A stretch of 64,000 nucleotides of DNA from NCBI GenBank assembly GCA_023259035.1, contig JAHFRA010000006.1, forward strand, positions 1 through 64,000. Direction: 5' to 3'. Under the pieces are notes generated by a model. It made no database searches. It saw only the letters and a list, made by a program, of their open reading frames with translations, and was not told where the DNA came from. The stretch is from Gallionella sp. Lineage in GTDB: Bacteria > Pseudomonadota > Gammaproteobacteria > Burkholderiales > Gallionellaceae. The position numbers and the translations under genes are program-made. Below, piece after piece: positions 12,993 through 24,230 of this stretch (positions are counted from its first letter, which is position 1; every line of letters starts with the position of its first letter).

Positions 12993-14513
12993 ATGCGCCC
13001 TCATCTAATGCGTTACGTTTGCGCCCTACTCTGCTTTTGGAGTGGCTTGGCTATTGCCGAGGGGACAGTCGACCCGTTCAACACGGAAGCGCTGCTGCCG
13101 CTCAAACCGGCGCTGCGGTTGGGTGGCGCAGTTGGCGATCCATGTGCGGAGGCCATGCTGAATGGCGCGCTCAATCTGCCAGAGGTGGTCAACCTCGCGT
13201 TGTGTAACAACCCGCAAACCCGCGAGGCGTGGGCAAGTGCACGAGTGCAGGCGGCGCAGATCGGCATAAGCAAGGCAAGTTATTTGCCCAGTCCCAGCCT
13301 GACTGCTTCAGGCAACCGCAGCAGGATAGATACTGCGCCCAGCGTGTACCAGCGCAACCTTGGCTTGAGTCTTTCCTATCTGCTATATGATTTCGGTACG
13401 CGTGCTGCCAACCTGGAAAATGCGCGCCAGTTGCTGGATGCTGCAACCGCCACACAGGACAGCACGGTACAAGCGGTGTTTCTCTCTGCGGTGCAGGCTT
13501 TCTACCAAACACAGGCAACGCTTGCCGCATTAAATGCAGCGCGCGAATCGGAACGCGCCGCGAAAGAAAGTTTCGCCGCCGCCGAGGCACGCTATGCCAC
13601 CGGAAGCGCAACACCTGCCGACAAGCTGCAGGCACAGACAGCTTACTCGCAATCCACGCTGAACCGTATTACCGCCGACGGCAACATGAAAAATGCAAAA
13701 GGTGCGCTGGCAAATATGCTCGGGCTGGATGCCAACCGGGATGTGTCTCTGGTAGCTGCAAATGGTTTTTCTGCCCAGCAAAGCTCCTTCACCAACCCGC
13801 CAAAACTTGATGTAACTACTCCAACAAAGGGTGCCGGTTACGCGGAAGAAGGAGATGCACTTAAGGTTTTTGAGCGTGATGTTGCTGCGCTGATTGAAGA
13901 AGCACGGCAGCGTCGCCCCGATATTTATGCCGCGACAGCACAAGTAAAAGCCGCCGAATCCAATGTGGATGCGGCGCGCGCGTCAGGCAAACCCTCTATC
14001 TCCCTAACCGCTTCAACTAATCAAAGCGCCAATGCCGGTGTCATCTCACGCGGTTCATCGGCCGGCATCAACCTAAGCGTGCCAATTTTTTCCGGCTTTG
14101 CGCCAACCTATCGGATACGTGCTGCCGAGGCACAAGTGGAAACCCAAAAAGCAAAACTGGAAGGTTTGCGCTTAAAGGTCGCACTGGATGTCTGGACGGC
14201 TTACCAGAATCTCACCACTGCGACACAGTCGCTACGCTCGACTGCCGACCTGCTGAACAGCGCTGAGCAATCGGAACGGGTCGCACTTGGCCGCTACAAG
14301 GCCGGGGTGGGCAGCATGCTGGACGTATTAAATGCGCAAAGCGCTTTGGCCAGCGCGCGTCAGCAGCGCATTCAATCCACGTTTAGCTGGAATATCAGCC
14401 GCGCCACGCTTGCCCAGGCAATGGGTAGTCTGGATGCCAACTTATTGCAGACCTTGCCGGACAGCAGCCAGCTACCCGGCGCGGCTCTTCAACAGGAAAA
14501 AAACCATCCATGA
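12993..14513 (+). CDS. TolC family outer membrane efflux protein
   Basis: Two OEP repeats (LSYLLYDFGTRAANLENARQLL..., LSVPIFSGFAPTYRIRAAEAQVE...); in operon with MacA/MacB. Confidence 0.9.
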   Translation: MRPHLMRYVCALLCFWSGLAIAEGTVDPFNTEALLPLKPALRLGGAVGDPCAEAMLNGALNLPEVVNLALCNNPQTREAWASARVQAAQIGISKASYLPSPSLTASGNRSRIDTAPSVYQRNLGLSLSYLLYDFGTRAANLENARQLLDAATATQDSTVQAVFLSAVQAFYQTQATLAALNAARESERAAKESFAAAEARYATGSATPADKLQAQTAYSQSTLNRITADGNMKNAKGALANMLGLDANRDVSLVAANGFSAQQSSFTNPPKLDVTTPTKGAGYAEEGDALKVFERDVAALIEEARQRRPDIYAATAQVKAAESNVDAARASGKPSISLTASTNQSANAGVISRGSSAGINLSVPIFSGFAPTYRIRAAEAQVETQKAKLEGLRLKVALDVWTAYQNLTTATQSLRSTADLLNSAEQSERVALGRYKAGVGSMLDVLNAQSALASARQQRIQSTFSWNISRATLAQAMGSLDANLLQTLPDSSQLPGAALQQEKNHP

Positions 14514-15753
14514 AAAAACTATTGCGTTCTCCGATGGGTTTGCTCTTCCTCGCTGTTGCCGTTATCACCGCAGGCATCGCCATTTATCGGCAGTTCTACA
14601 TGGCCGCACCAACGCAGCAATATCGCTTGCAGGAAGTAATAAAAGGCGAAATCAGCCAGGTCGTCTCAGCCAATGGCACAATCAATCCGGTAACGCTGGT
14701 CAATGTGGGCACGCAAGTTTCCGGCACGGTAAAAAAACTCTATGTAGACTTCAACAGCAAAGTCGAGAAGGGACAGATTTTGCTGAAGCTGGATGATGCC
14801 CTGCTCGCCGCACAGCAAAAACAAAGTCTGGCCAACGTGCAAAGTGCCAATGCTTCGCTGGAATTAACCACCGCAAACGAAGCGCGTATGCGTAACCTGT
14901 TCGCGCAGGAATACGTTTCGCGGCAGGAGCTGGATACCGCGGTGCAAGCCAAAAAAGCCGCCGAAGCCCAATTGCAATTGGCGCGTGCGACGGTGGAAAA
15001 AGACCATGCCAACCTGGCTTATTCGGTAATCCGCTCACCGGTATCCGGTGTGGTGGTGGATCGCTCGGTAGATGTCGGTCAAACCGTTGCGGCCAGCTTG
15101 CAGACCCCGACATTGTTCAAGATTGCGCAGGATCTATCCAAAATGCAAATCGATGCAAACTTTGCCGAGGCGGATATCGGCAACATCCGCGTCGGGCAGA
15201 CGGTGCGCTTCACCGTGGATGCCTTTGCCGGGCGCAACTTTCAGGGCGAGGTCAAGCTGATAAGGCTCAATCCGACCACCGTGCAAAATGTAGTGACCTA
15301 CGATGTGGTGATCAACGTGGATAATCCCGAGCAGATTTTGCTGCCCGGCATGACTGCCTATGTGAGCATCGCGGTAGCCAGGCGCAAGAATGCACTGCTG
15401 GTTCCCAACGTTGCGCTGCGTTTCAAGCCTGCCAATGATGACAGCCAAAAAAACACTGCCCGCCAAGCGCCTGACAACGCGCAGAAACGCGGTGGTGGCC
15501 AGGCAGGCAGCACGACCGGTGGCGGCGCCTCAAAACCCAAGCGTGACGCTCTTTCCGGAAAAGTATATGTGCTGGAACGCGGCAAACTGACACCCATCAG
15601 CGTGTCACTCGGCATCACCGACAACCGCAATACCGAAATTGTCGCCGGTGATCTCAAGGAAGGTGTCCAGATAGTCGTTGGTGACGCGCAAACGGAGGAT
15701 AAATCAAAAAGCTCCAGCAGCTCTGGCAGCAGGCCACCGATGAGAATGTTCTG

Positions 15754-15754
<1 letters not shown>
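14510..15754 (+). CDS. macA: MacA-like efflux periplasmic adaptor (HlyD/MFP)
   Basis: VSANGTINPVTLVNVGTQVSGTVKKLYVDFNSKVEKGQILLKLD...; overlaps tolC-like stop. Confidence 0.85.
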
Positions 15755-16566
<812 letters not shown>

Positions 16567-16642
16567 ACACGGTGCGCGTAGCGTTGGCGCGGCTAGAAGT
16601 CGCCGCACGTGGCGTTTTATGCTCGCCCGATGAGGTGGCCGC

Positions 16643-17863
16643 ATGATGTTCGCCATGCTTGGCGAAGCCTGGCGCGCGATGGGTGCGAACCGGCTGCGCA
16701 CCATGCTGACCATGCTCGGCATGGTGATCGGCGTTGGCGCGGTGGTGCTGATGATGTCGATCGGACAAGGCGCGCAATATGCCATCAAGCAAACCATTGC
16801 GGCGATGGGCAGCAATCTGTTCGTGCTGCTTTCCGGCAGCACTTCGACAGGCGGGGTTCGCTCGGGCGGCGGCGGCAATCTCACCCTGACGGTCAGCGAT
16901 GCCGATGCCATCGCCGAGCTGCCCGGCGTGCAGGTCGCGGCGCCGATTCACCCCGGCAACGCGCAGATTGTGTACGGGCCGAACAACTGGAACACCTCCA
17001 TCATCGGCACCACCCCGGACTATCTGGAGGCGCGTTCCTGGCCGGTTATTTCGGGTTCGGCCTTCACCGACTCGGACGTGCGCTCCGCCACGCGCGTCGC
17101 ACTGATCGGCAGGACTGCCGCCGAAAATTTATTCGGCAATGAAGATCCGGTCGGCAAGACCTTCCGCATCCGGCAAAGCCCGTTTACCGTCCTCGGAACA
17201 TTGGCGGCCAAGGGCCAGGGCATGGATGGGCGAGATCAGGATGACACCATCATCATTCCGCTAACCACGGCGCAGCGCCAGGTATTCGGCTCCCAGTTTC
17301 AGGGGTCGGTGCGCATGATCATGGTGCAGACCACTACCCAGGAAGCCATGCCTGCCGTGGAAAAATCCATGACCGAATTGCTGCGTCAGCGGCATCGCAT
17401 ACGCGAAGGCATGGACAACGATTTCTTCCTGCGCAACCTGACTGCCGCAGCCGATTCCGCCGAAGAAAGCACGCGCGTCATGTCGCTGCTGCTCGGCGCG
17501 ATCGCCTCGGTATCGCTGCTGGTGGGCGGCATCGGCATCATGAACATCATGCTGGTTTCGGTGACCGAGCGCACCCGCGAGATCGGCATCCGCATGGCGA
17601 TCGGCGCGCGCGAACGCGACATCCTGCTGCAATTCTTGCTGGAAGCCATCATCATCTCGGTGGCCGGCTGTTTCATCGGCCTGCTGCTGGGCATCGGCGG
17701 CGCGCTAACGGTTAACGCGTTGACCGGCACAATGGTTATCATATCGGGCAGTTCGGCGGTCGTGGCATTTGGCGTGGCTGCCACGGTGGGTATCTTTTTC
17801 GGATTTTATCCGGCGCACAAAGCGGCCCAGCTTGATCCGATAGAAGCATTGCGCTACCAGTAA
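16643..17863 (+). CDS. MacB-type ABC transporter permease (FtsX domain)
   Basis: LRTMLTMLGMVIGVGAVVLMMSIGQGA; GGIGIMNIMLVSVTERTREIGIRMAIGAR. Confidence 0.9.
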   Translation: MMFAMLGEAWRAMGANRLRTMLTMLGMVIGVGAVVLMMSIGQGAQYAIKQTIAAMGSNLFVLLSGSTSTGGVRSGGGGNLTLTVSDADAIAELPGVQVAAPIHPGNAQIVYGPNNWNTSIIGTTPDYLEARSWPVISGSAFTDSDVRSATRVALIGRTAAENLFGNEDPVGKTFRIRQSPFTVLGTLAAKGQGMDGRDQDDTIIIPLTTAQRQVFGSQFQGSVRMIMVQTTTQEAMPAVEKSMTELLRQRHRIREGMDNDFFLRNLTAAADSAEESTRVMSLLLGAIASVSLLVGGIGIMNIMLVSVTERTREIGIRMAIGARERDILLQFLLEAIIISVAGCFIGLLLGIGGALTVNALTGTMVIISGSSAVVAFGVAATVGIFFGFYPAHKAAQLDPIEALRYQ

Positions 17864-17928
17864 TGCGAAGCGCGGTCAATCGCATTACCATTCGCAATTC
17901 AAAAACAGATTTAAATGGGACTTTATAG

Positions 17929-19140
17929 ATGAACGTTGTGTCTCACGAAAAACCTTCGACACACATCAAGCGGCGCACAGGAATTGCACTGGCAGCCATT
18001 TTGCTTATTGCACTGGCCGTCGCAATCTGGTTGTGGCGCGCCAGCAGCCCTGCGGCCAAGTCCAAGGAAACGGGCATGATCCAAGTGGTGAGCGCCGTGG
18101 TGGCGCAAGCCGATGTATCGGTCAGGCTCACCACCAACGGCACGGTGTCAGCGCTGCAAACGGTTGATATACGCCCGCAGATCAGTGCGACAATCAAAGC
18201 GGTGCATATTAAAGAAGGACAGTTCGTGCGCAAGGGCGACAAAATGTTCTTGCTTGATATCCGCACCGAAGACGCCAACCTCAGCAAAAGTTCTGCACAG
18301 ATAGCAAAAGATCGTACCGACCTGATGAACGCCGAGCGTAATCTCGAACGCCAGCGCGAGTTATTCAGGCAGGAATTTATCTCGCGTGCCGAGTTTGATG
18401 CAGCACAAAATCAGGTGGACATATTGCGGGGCCAGCTTGAAGTCGATCGCGCTTCCGTGGAGGCAAACCAAGTAGCACGCAGTTTCGGCGAGATCACCGC
18501 GCCAATTGCCGGGCGCACGGGCGCCATTACGATATATCCGGGAAGCCTGGTACAACCGAACGGCGTTGCGCTGGTGAGCATCACGCAGATCGACCCGATC
18601 AATGTCAGTTTCACGTTGCCGGAACGCGAGCTTGCAGCTTTGCAACAGGCTTTTGCCAAAGGCGAAGTACCTGTCAGCGCGAAGCAGGATCAGGCCGACC
18701 AGCCAATCCTGAAGGGGCGTCTGGTTTTTATCGACAATACGGTGGATATGGCAAGCGGCACGATTCGTCTCAAGGCGAAATTTCCCAATGCTGACTATCG
18801 CCTCTGGCCGGGCATGTTCGTCACGGTGGATCTTGCGCCGCGCACACTGGCCGGCGCGGTTACAGTTCCAGTGCAGGCGGTGCAAACCGGGCCGGAAAAG
18901 AAATTTCTTTATGTGATCGGGGAAGACCGCAAGGTAATTTTGCAGCCGGTGAATGTGCGCTTGATTCAGGACAATATCGCTGTAATTGAGGGTGTCGCAC
19001 CGGGCGCGCGTGTCGTCGTGGAAGGCGCACAGAACCTCAGGCCCGGCAGCGTGGTGGCGGAGTCAGAGGACAGAGGACAGAGGACAGAAGACAGACAAAA
19101 CAAAAGCGCTACAAAACCCGACAGCGCAGGCAAGCAATGA
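17929..19140 (+). CDS. RND efflux periplasmic adaptor subunit (MFP)
   Basis: VSVRLTTNGTVSALQTVDIRPQISATIKAVHIKEGQFVRKGDKMFLLD; stop overlaps next gene start. Confidence 0.9.
   Translation: MNVVSHEKPSTHIKRRTGIALAAILLIALAVAIWLWRASSPAAKSKETGMIQVVSAVVAQADVSVRLTTNGTVSALQTVDIRPQISATIKAVHIKEGQFVRKGDKMFLLDIRTEDANLSKSSAQIAKDRTDLMNAERNLERQRELFRQEFISRAEFDAAQNQVDILRGQLEVDRASVEANQVARSFGEITAPIAGRTGAITIYPGSLVQPNGVALVSITQIDPINVSFTLPERELAALQQAFAKGEVPVSAKQDQADQPILKGRLVFIDNTVDMASGTIRLKAKFPNADYRLWPGMFVTVDLAPRTLAGAVTVPVQAVQTGPEKKFLYVIGEDRKVILQPVNVRLIQDNIAVIEGVAPGARVVVEGAQNLRPGSVVAESEDRGQRTEDRQNKSATKPDSAGKQ
19064..19095 (+). repeat. Heptamer tandem repeat (CAGAGGA)x3-CAGAAGA-CAGA within the MFP C-terminus
   Basis: Direct reading 19064-19095. 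Confidence 0.9.
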
Positions 19141-22100
19141 ACATTTCCGAGCTGTGTATCCGCCGCCCGGTCATGACGGTGCTGCTGTCGGCCTCCGCCG
19201 TGCTGGCCGGCATTCTCGCCTACGGCGGCATACCCATTGCCGCGTTGCCGAGTTACGATACTCCCACCATCTCGGTTAACGCAACGCTACCCGGCGCCAG
19301 CCCGGAAACCATGGCCTCATCGGTGGCCACGCAACTCGAGCGCCAGTTCTCCACCATCTCCGGCCTGGCTGTAATCAACTCGACAAGCACGCTGGGCAAC
19401 ACCTCGATCACGCTGGAATTCGATCAGGGCCGCAATATCGACAGCGCCGCCATTGACGTGCAGGCGGCGTTGCTGCGCGCACAGCGCTCTCTGCCGACGG
19501 AAATGACCACGCCACCGTCGTATCAAAAGGTCAACCCCGCCGACGCACCGATCATTTTCCTGACGCTGACCTCGCCCTCGATGTCGCTGTCGGATTTGAA
19601 CAGCTTCGCCAGCGACCTTATTTCACCGACGCTTTCCACGCTGCCCGGCGTGGCGCAGCTAAACATCAACGGACAGAAAAAATATGCCGTGCGAGTGCGC
19701 GTAAGTCCGGGGGCGCTTGCGGCACGCAACCTGACTGTCGATGACATTGCCACCGCGTTGCGCAACGCTAACGCCAATTCTCCGGTCGGCACGCTCGAAG
19801 GGCCGCGCCAGACGCTCATCATCCAGGCCAACCGCCAGCTCGGCAACGCCGCCGCGTTTGCCAATCTGATTGTGGCCACCGCCCCGGGCGGCAGTCCGGT
19901 GCGACTCTCCGAGGTTGCAGTGGTCGAGGACAGCGTGGAGTCGGTGACGACGGCCAGCTGGGCCAACGGCGAACGCGCCATCACGCTTTCGGTGCAGCGC
20001 CAGCCGGGCGCCAACACCGTCGCGACAGTGGATGCGATCAAGGCGGCAATGCCCGGCCTCATTGCCCAGATGCCGTCGTCGGTTCAACTCAAGCTGCGCA
20101 GTGACCGCTCGGTGTCGATCCGCAATGCGATCCACGATGTGCAGGTCACGCTGGCGATCACTGTCGCCCTCGTCGTGCTGGTGATTTTCCTGTTCCTGCG
20201 CAAGGCTACCGCCACTTTTATTCCGGCGTTGTCGCTGCCGATTTCGCTATTGGGCAGCGTGGCGCTGATGAAAGCCTTCGGCTACAGCCTGGACAATATT
20301 TCGCTGCTCGCCATCACCCTTGCGGTCGGACTGGTGGTGGATGACGCCATCATGATGCTCGAGAACATCGTGCGCCACATCGAAACAGGCATGCCGCCGC
20401 TGCAGGCCGCGCTGCAAGGATCGAGAGAAATGGGCTTCACCATCATTTCGATTTCCCTGTCGCTGGTCGCGGTGTTCATTCCGATTTTCTTCATGCCCGG
20501 CGTGATCGGACTGCTGTTTCATGAGTTCGCCGCCGTGGTCGGGATCGCCGTGCTGGTATCGGCGGTGGTGTCGCTCACGCTGATCCCGATGTTGGCCAGC
20601 CGTTACCTGGTTCAGCATGAAACAGAGGGGCGAGGCATGAGATGGACAGCATGGTTCGAGCGTGGTTTTACCCAAGTGCTGGAATCCTACGAACGCGCGC
20701 TCGACTGGTCATTGCGCCACAAACGCGCGGTGCTTGGCATCGCGGTCGGCACCTTGCTCGCCACCATCGTGCTATTCATGGTTTTACCCAAAGGATTTTT
20801 CCCCAACGAGGATATCGGTCAGGCAATCATCACCGTGGATGCGGTCGAGGATATTTCCTTTCCCGCCATGGTTGATCTGTTAAAACGCACTGGCGACGTG
20901 ATTCGCGCCAACCCTGCCGTCGATACGCTTATTGTCAACGCCAGCGCCAGCAACAGCGGACGCCTGTTCATGAACCTCAAACCGCTTGGCGAGCGTCCGC
21001 CCATCGACAAGGTGATCGAGGAACTGCGCCGCGAGACTCGATCCATTCCCGGCGTCAGTGTCTTCATCAACCCCATTCAGAACCTCCGGCTGGGCAGTCG
21101 CGTCAGCAAAAGCCGCTATCAGTACATCATGCGCAGCGTGCGCGCCGAAGAGCTGCGCGTGGCGTCCGACGGCCTGATAGCGCGGATGCGCGAGGAAGCG
21201 ATTTTCCGCGATGTCACCAGCGACGCGCAACTGAAAGGCTTGCAGGCGCGGCTCAATATCAACCGCGACAAGGCCAACCTGCTGGGCGTGCAGATCGCCG
21301 ACATCCGCTCCGCACTCTACAGCGCTTTCGGCGAGCGCCAGATTTCGACAATCTACACTTCCAGCGACAGCTATCAGGTCATCATGCAGGCCGCCGCCGA
21401 GGATCGCGCCGACGAAAGCGCCTTCGACAAGATATATGTGCGTGCCAGAAACGGCACACTGGTTTCGCTGGCCAGCGTTGCGACCGTCAAGCGCGAAGTG
21501 GGGCCACTCGCGATCAATCACGCCGGACAGCTTGTGGCACTGACGATTTCCTTCAATCTCGCGCCCGGCGCTGCGCTGGGCGATGCATCCAGGCGCATCG
21601 AGCAATTCAAGCGCGAGCTCAATATGCCGGTGAGCGTTCTCACCAGCTACGGTGGCGATGCGGCGGCATTCCAGTCTTCACAATCGAGCCAGGTGGTGCT
21701 GATCATCGCCGCGCTGCTGGTGATCTATGTGCTGCTTGGCGTATTGTATGAAAGTTATATCCACCCGATCACCATTCTTTCCGGACTACCCTCGGCTGCG
21801 GTCGGCGCGCTGGCGATGCTGTGGCTGTTCAACATGGATCTTTCGGTCATCGCGATGATCGGCATTCTGATGCTGATCGGCATCGTCAAGAAAAACGCCA
21901 TCATGATGATCGACTTTGCTCTCGATGCGCAGCGCAGCGGCGGCATGGCGCCGCGTGAGGCGATCCGCACCGCCTGCCTGCTGCGTTTCCGCCCGATCAT
22001 GATGACCACCCTGGCGGCACTGATGGGCGCTCTGCCCATCGCCATGGGGCTCGGCGCAGGCGCCGAACTGCGTCAACCGTTGGGCCTCGCGGTGGTAGGA

Positions 22101-22211
22101 GGATTGCTGTTCTCACAAGTGATCACGCTTTTCATCACGCCGGTGATCTACCTTTATCTCGATCGTTTTTCCGGTAGCGGACCACTCCAACTGGCGAGCG
22201 ACAAAGAGTAA
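19137..22211 (+). CDS. RND family multidrug efflux permease (MdtB/MdtC/AcrB-like)
   Basis: 1024 aa; MNISELCIRRPVMTVLLSASAVLAGILAYGGIPIAALPSYDTPTISVNATLPGASPETMASSVATQLE; conserved TM blocks. Confidence 0.93.
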   Translation: MNISELCIRRPVMTVLLSASAVLAGILAYGGIPIAALPSYDTPTISVNATLPGASPETMASSVATQLERQFSTISGLAVINSTSTLGNTSITLEFDQGRNIDSAAIDVQAALLRAQRSLPTEMTTPPSYQKVNPADAPIIFLTLTSPSMSLSDLNSFASDLISPTLSTLPGVAQLNINGQKKYAVRVRVSPGALAARNLTVDDIATALRNANANSPVGTLEGPRQTLIIQANRQLGNAAAFANLIVATAPGGSPVRLSEVAVVEDSVESVTTASWANGERAITLSVQRQPGANTVATVDAIKAAMPGLIAQMPSSVQLKLRSDRSVSIRNAIHDVQVTLAITVALVVLVIFLFLRKATATFIPALSLPISLLGSVALMKAFGYSLDNISLLAITLAVGLVVDDAIMMLENIVRHIETGMPPLQAALQGSREMGFTIISISLSLVAVFIPIFFMPGVIGLLFHEFAAVVGIAVLVSAVVSLTLIPMLASRYLVQHETEGRGMRWTAWFERGFTQVLESYERALDWSLRHKRAVLGIAVGTLLATIVLFMVLPKGFFPNEDIGQAIITVDAVEDISFPAMVDLLKRTGDVIRANPAVDTLIVNASASNSGRLFMNLKPLGERPPIDKVIEELRRETRSIPGVSVFINPIQNLRLGSRVSKSRYQYIMRSVRAEELRVASDGLIARMREEAIFRDVTSDAQLKGLQARLNINRDKANLLGVQIADIRSALYSAFGERQISTIYTSSDSYQVIMQAAAEDRADESAFDKIYVRARNGTLVSLASVATVKREVGPLAINHAGQLVALTISFNLAPGAALGDASRRIEQFKRELNMPVSVLTSYGGDAAAFQSSQSSQVVLIIAALLVIYVLLGVLYESYIHPITILSGLPSAAVGALAMLWLFNMDLSVIAMIGILMLIGIVKKNAIMMIDFALDAQRSGGMAPREAIRTACLLRFRPIMMTTLAALMGALPIAMGLGAGAELRQPLGLAVVGGLLFSQVITLFITPVIYLYLDRFSGSGPLQLASDKE

Positions 22212-22289
22212 TGCCATTTCAAGGGCACATTTTTGCACCATGGTAATTTGTCGTGTGTTTGGTATACGGAGTTCTAATGAACGAATGCC

Positions 22290-22310
22290 AGATTTTGGAA
22301 TCCAAAATCT
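22290..22310. terminator. Perfect inverted repeat AGATTTTGGA-A-TCCAAAATCT
   Basis: Exact 10-bp arms, 1-nt spacer, about 80 bp after the RND stop; no U-tract. Confidence 0.35.
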
Positions 22311-22634
22311 GTAAAGATAATGGGGAAGCCGCTAAGATTCTTTGAAAATACCGGTATGCACCGCCACTTTGCATTGTGTTAGCCGGTGTGCAGACGGTAT
22401 CTGCATTGACCGTATACCGCACTTGCCGACACAGAGTAGCATTCAAAGAAGATTGGCACCACATGCCATCCACTCACCAGCAACCCCGAGCGGTGTAAGC
22501 GGGTGTACTGCACGTTGTGCATGCTGACAAGTTTCTCGTTTTTGCGCACGGCATAGTAGACGCGCTTGGCAAGACCAAGTATCCTCGAAACGGCTGATGC
22601 GTTACGGGTCAATGCCCATCAAGAGAGAACGGTC

Positions 22635-24206
22635 ATGGATATTTCACCGATCATTTCGTCTTCAATTGTACAAACAAGCCTTATTGGTACGGTCGGCGTT
22701 CAGCCTGTTACCTTTTTGTACACCCCGTCCGCGACGACAGCCGTGAGCAGTGTCGATATTTCAGGTCTGGGACAATTGCTTTCGGCGTCATCAATATTTG
22801 AAACTGGAATATTAAAGGCAGCCGCAACTAACCAAGCTAGCTTTTCCACTGTCGTTGCCGCCACACAATTCTTTGTCGATGCATTTAACAGCTTTTTGCA
22901 AAGCGACAGCTTGCAAAGTTCGCTGGGTGGATCGCTCAGCAACCTGTTTACGCAGATGCTGAACACACAAACGGCGGCGAGTTCGAGTAACGGAAAATCG
23001 ATCATCGCCAGACTGTCCGAGATCGGAATCAAGTTTCAGGCGCCTGCGAGTCAGAATACTACTGGTCTGATGACTATCGACTTCGAGACGCTGCAATCTG
23101 CATTCAATGCCGACCAACTCGGAACTGTCTCGCTGCTGGCGCAAACAACTCAATCGATTGGACAGCTTGCCGCAGAATTTACGAGCCTTTTCGTCCAGAT
23201 GGGTGATCTAACGCAAAATTCACAAGGTTTGCCCAACACAGCCACATTAAACGGATTGCTGGCGGCAACAGCTACAGGAACGATAGCGGCTGCGGGAACG
23301 ATAGCAGCTACGGGAACAACAGCGGCTACGGAAACGACAACAGCTACGGAAACGACAACAGCTACGGGAACGACAGCGGCTGCGGGAACGACAGCGGCTG
23401 CGGGAACGACAGCGGCTGCGGGAACGACAGCGGCTGCGGGAACGACAGCAGCTACGGGAACAACAGCGGCTGCGGAAACGACAGCAGCTACGGGAACGAC
23501 AGCAGCTACGGGAACGACAGCAGCTACGGGAACGACAGCGGCTACGGGAACGACAGCGGCTACGGGAACGACAGCGGCTACGGGAACGACAGCGGCTGCG
23601 GGAACGACAGCGGCTACGGGAACGACAGCAGCTACGGGAACGACAGCGGCTACGGGAACGACAGCAGCTACGGGAACGACAGCAGCTGCGGGAACAACAG
23701 CAGCTGCGGGAACAACAGCAGCTGCGGGAACAACAGCAGCTGCGGGAACAACAGCAACTGCGGGAACAACAGCAGCTGCGGGAACAACAGCAGCTACGGG
23801 AACAACAGCGGCTGCGGGAACGACAGCGGCTGCGGGAACGACAGCAGCTACTGGAACAACAGCAACTGCGGGAACAACAGCAACTGCGGAAACGACAGCA
23901 GCTGCGGGAACGACAGCAGCTGCGGGAACAACAGCAGCTACGGGAACAACAGCAGCTACGGGAACAACAACGGCTGCGGGAACAACAGCGGCTGCGGGAA
24001 CGGCAGCAACCGCGGGAACGGCAGCGGGAATCATCGATGCAAATAACCCGGCGGTCGCTGCGGCCATCGCCGCCTATCACGTAGTCGACGGGATTTTCGA
24101 CAGCAGCAAGCCTCATGGCGAAGCAAGCTCCGCCTCTTTTCCTGGTTATAGCGAAATTCGGCCCGCTACGCCGGTCCAAACAGTCAAGCTTGACCTTTAC
24201 GCATGA
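22635..24206 (+). CDS. Low-complexity Ala/Thr/Gly hexapeptide-repeat protein with an N-terminal region weakly reminiscent of FliD C-terminal segments
   Basis: ATG at 22635 ([16 protein letters not shown]); [45 protein letters not shown] before about 42 xAxGTT hexapeptides. Confidence 0.7.
   Translation: MDISPIISSSIVQTSLIGTVGVQPVTFLYTPSATTAVSSVDISGLGQLLSASSIFETGILKAAATNQASFSTVVAATQFFVDAFNSFLQSDSLQSSLGGSLSNLFTQMLNTQTAASSSNGKSIIARLSEIGIKFQAPASQNTTGLMTIDFETLQSAFNADQLGTVSLLAQTTQSIGQLAAEFTSLFVQMGDLTQNSQGLPNTATLNGLLAATATGTIAAAGTIAATGTTAATETTTATETTTATGTTAAAGTTAAAGTTAAAGTTAAAGTTAATGTTAAAETTAATGTTAATGTTAATGTTAATGTTAATGTTAATGTTAAAGTTAATGTTAATGTTAATGTTAATGTTAAAGTTAAAGTTAAAGTTAAAGTTATAGTTAAAGTTAATGTTAAAGTTAAAGTTAATGTTATAGTTATAETTAAAGTTAAAGTTAATGTTAATGTTTAAGTTAAAGTAATAGTAAGIIDANNPAVAAAIAAYHVVDGIFDSSKPHGEASSASFPGYSEIRPATPVQTVKLDLYA
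23266..24021 (+). repeat. 18-bp coding minisatellite, about 42 units (consensus GCNGCTRCGGGAACRACA)
   Basis: Units counted by eye from the ORF translation; boundaries approximate. Confidence 0.92.
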
Positions 24207-24230
24207 GTATTTTCAGAGTCAAAAATAGCT

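Noticed and set aside
23266-24021. Possible CRISPR array
   Set aside because: Repeats are contiguous 18-bp coding units with no unique spacers; no cas genes.
23150-24179. Two long reverse-strand ORFs ([12 protein letters not shown] and CCRSRSRC repeats) across the minisatellite
   Set aside because: They exist only because an 18-bp repeat without stop codons is open in several frames; composition is non-protein-like and the forward frame has a sensible N-terminus.
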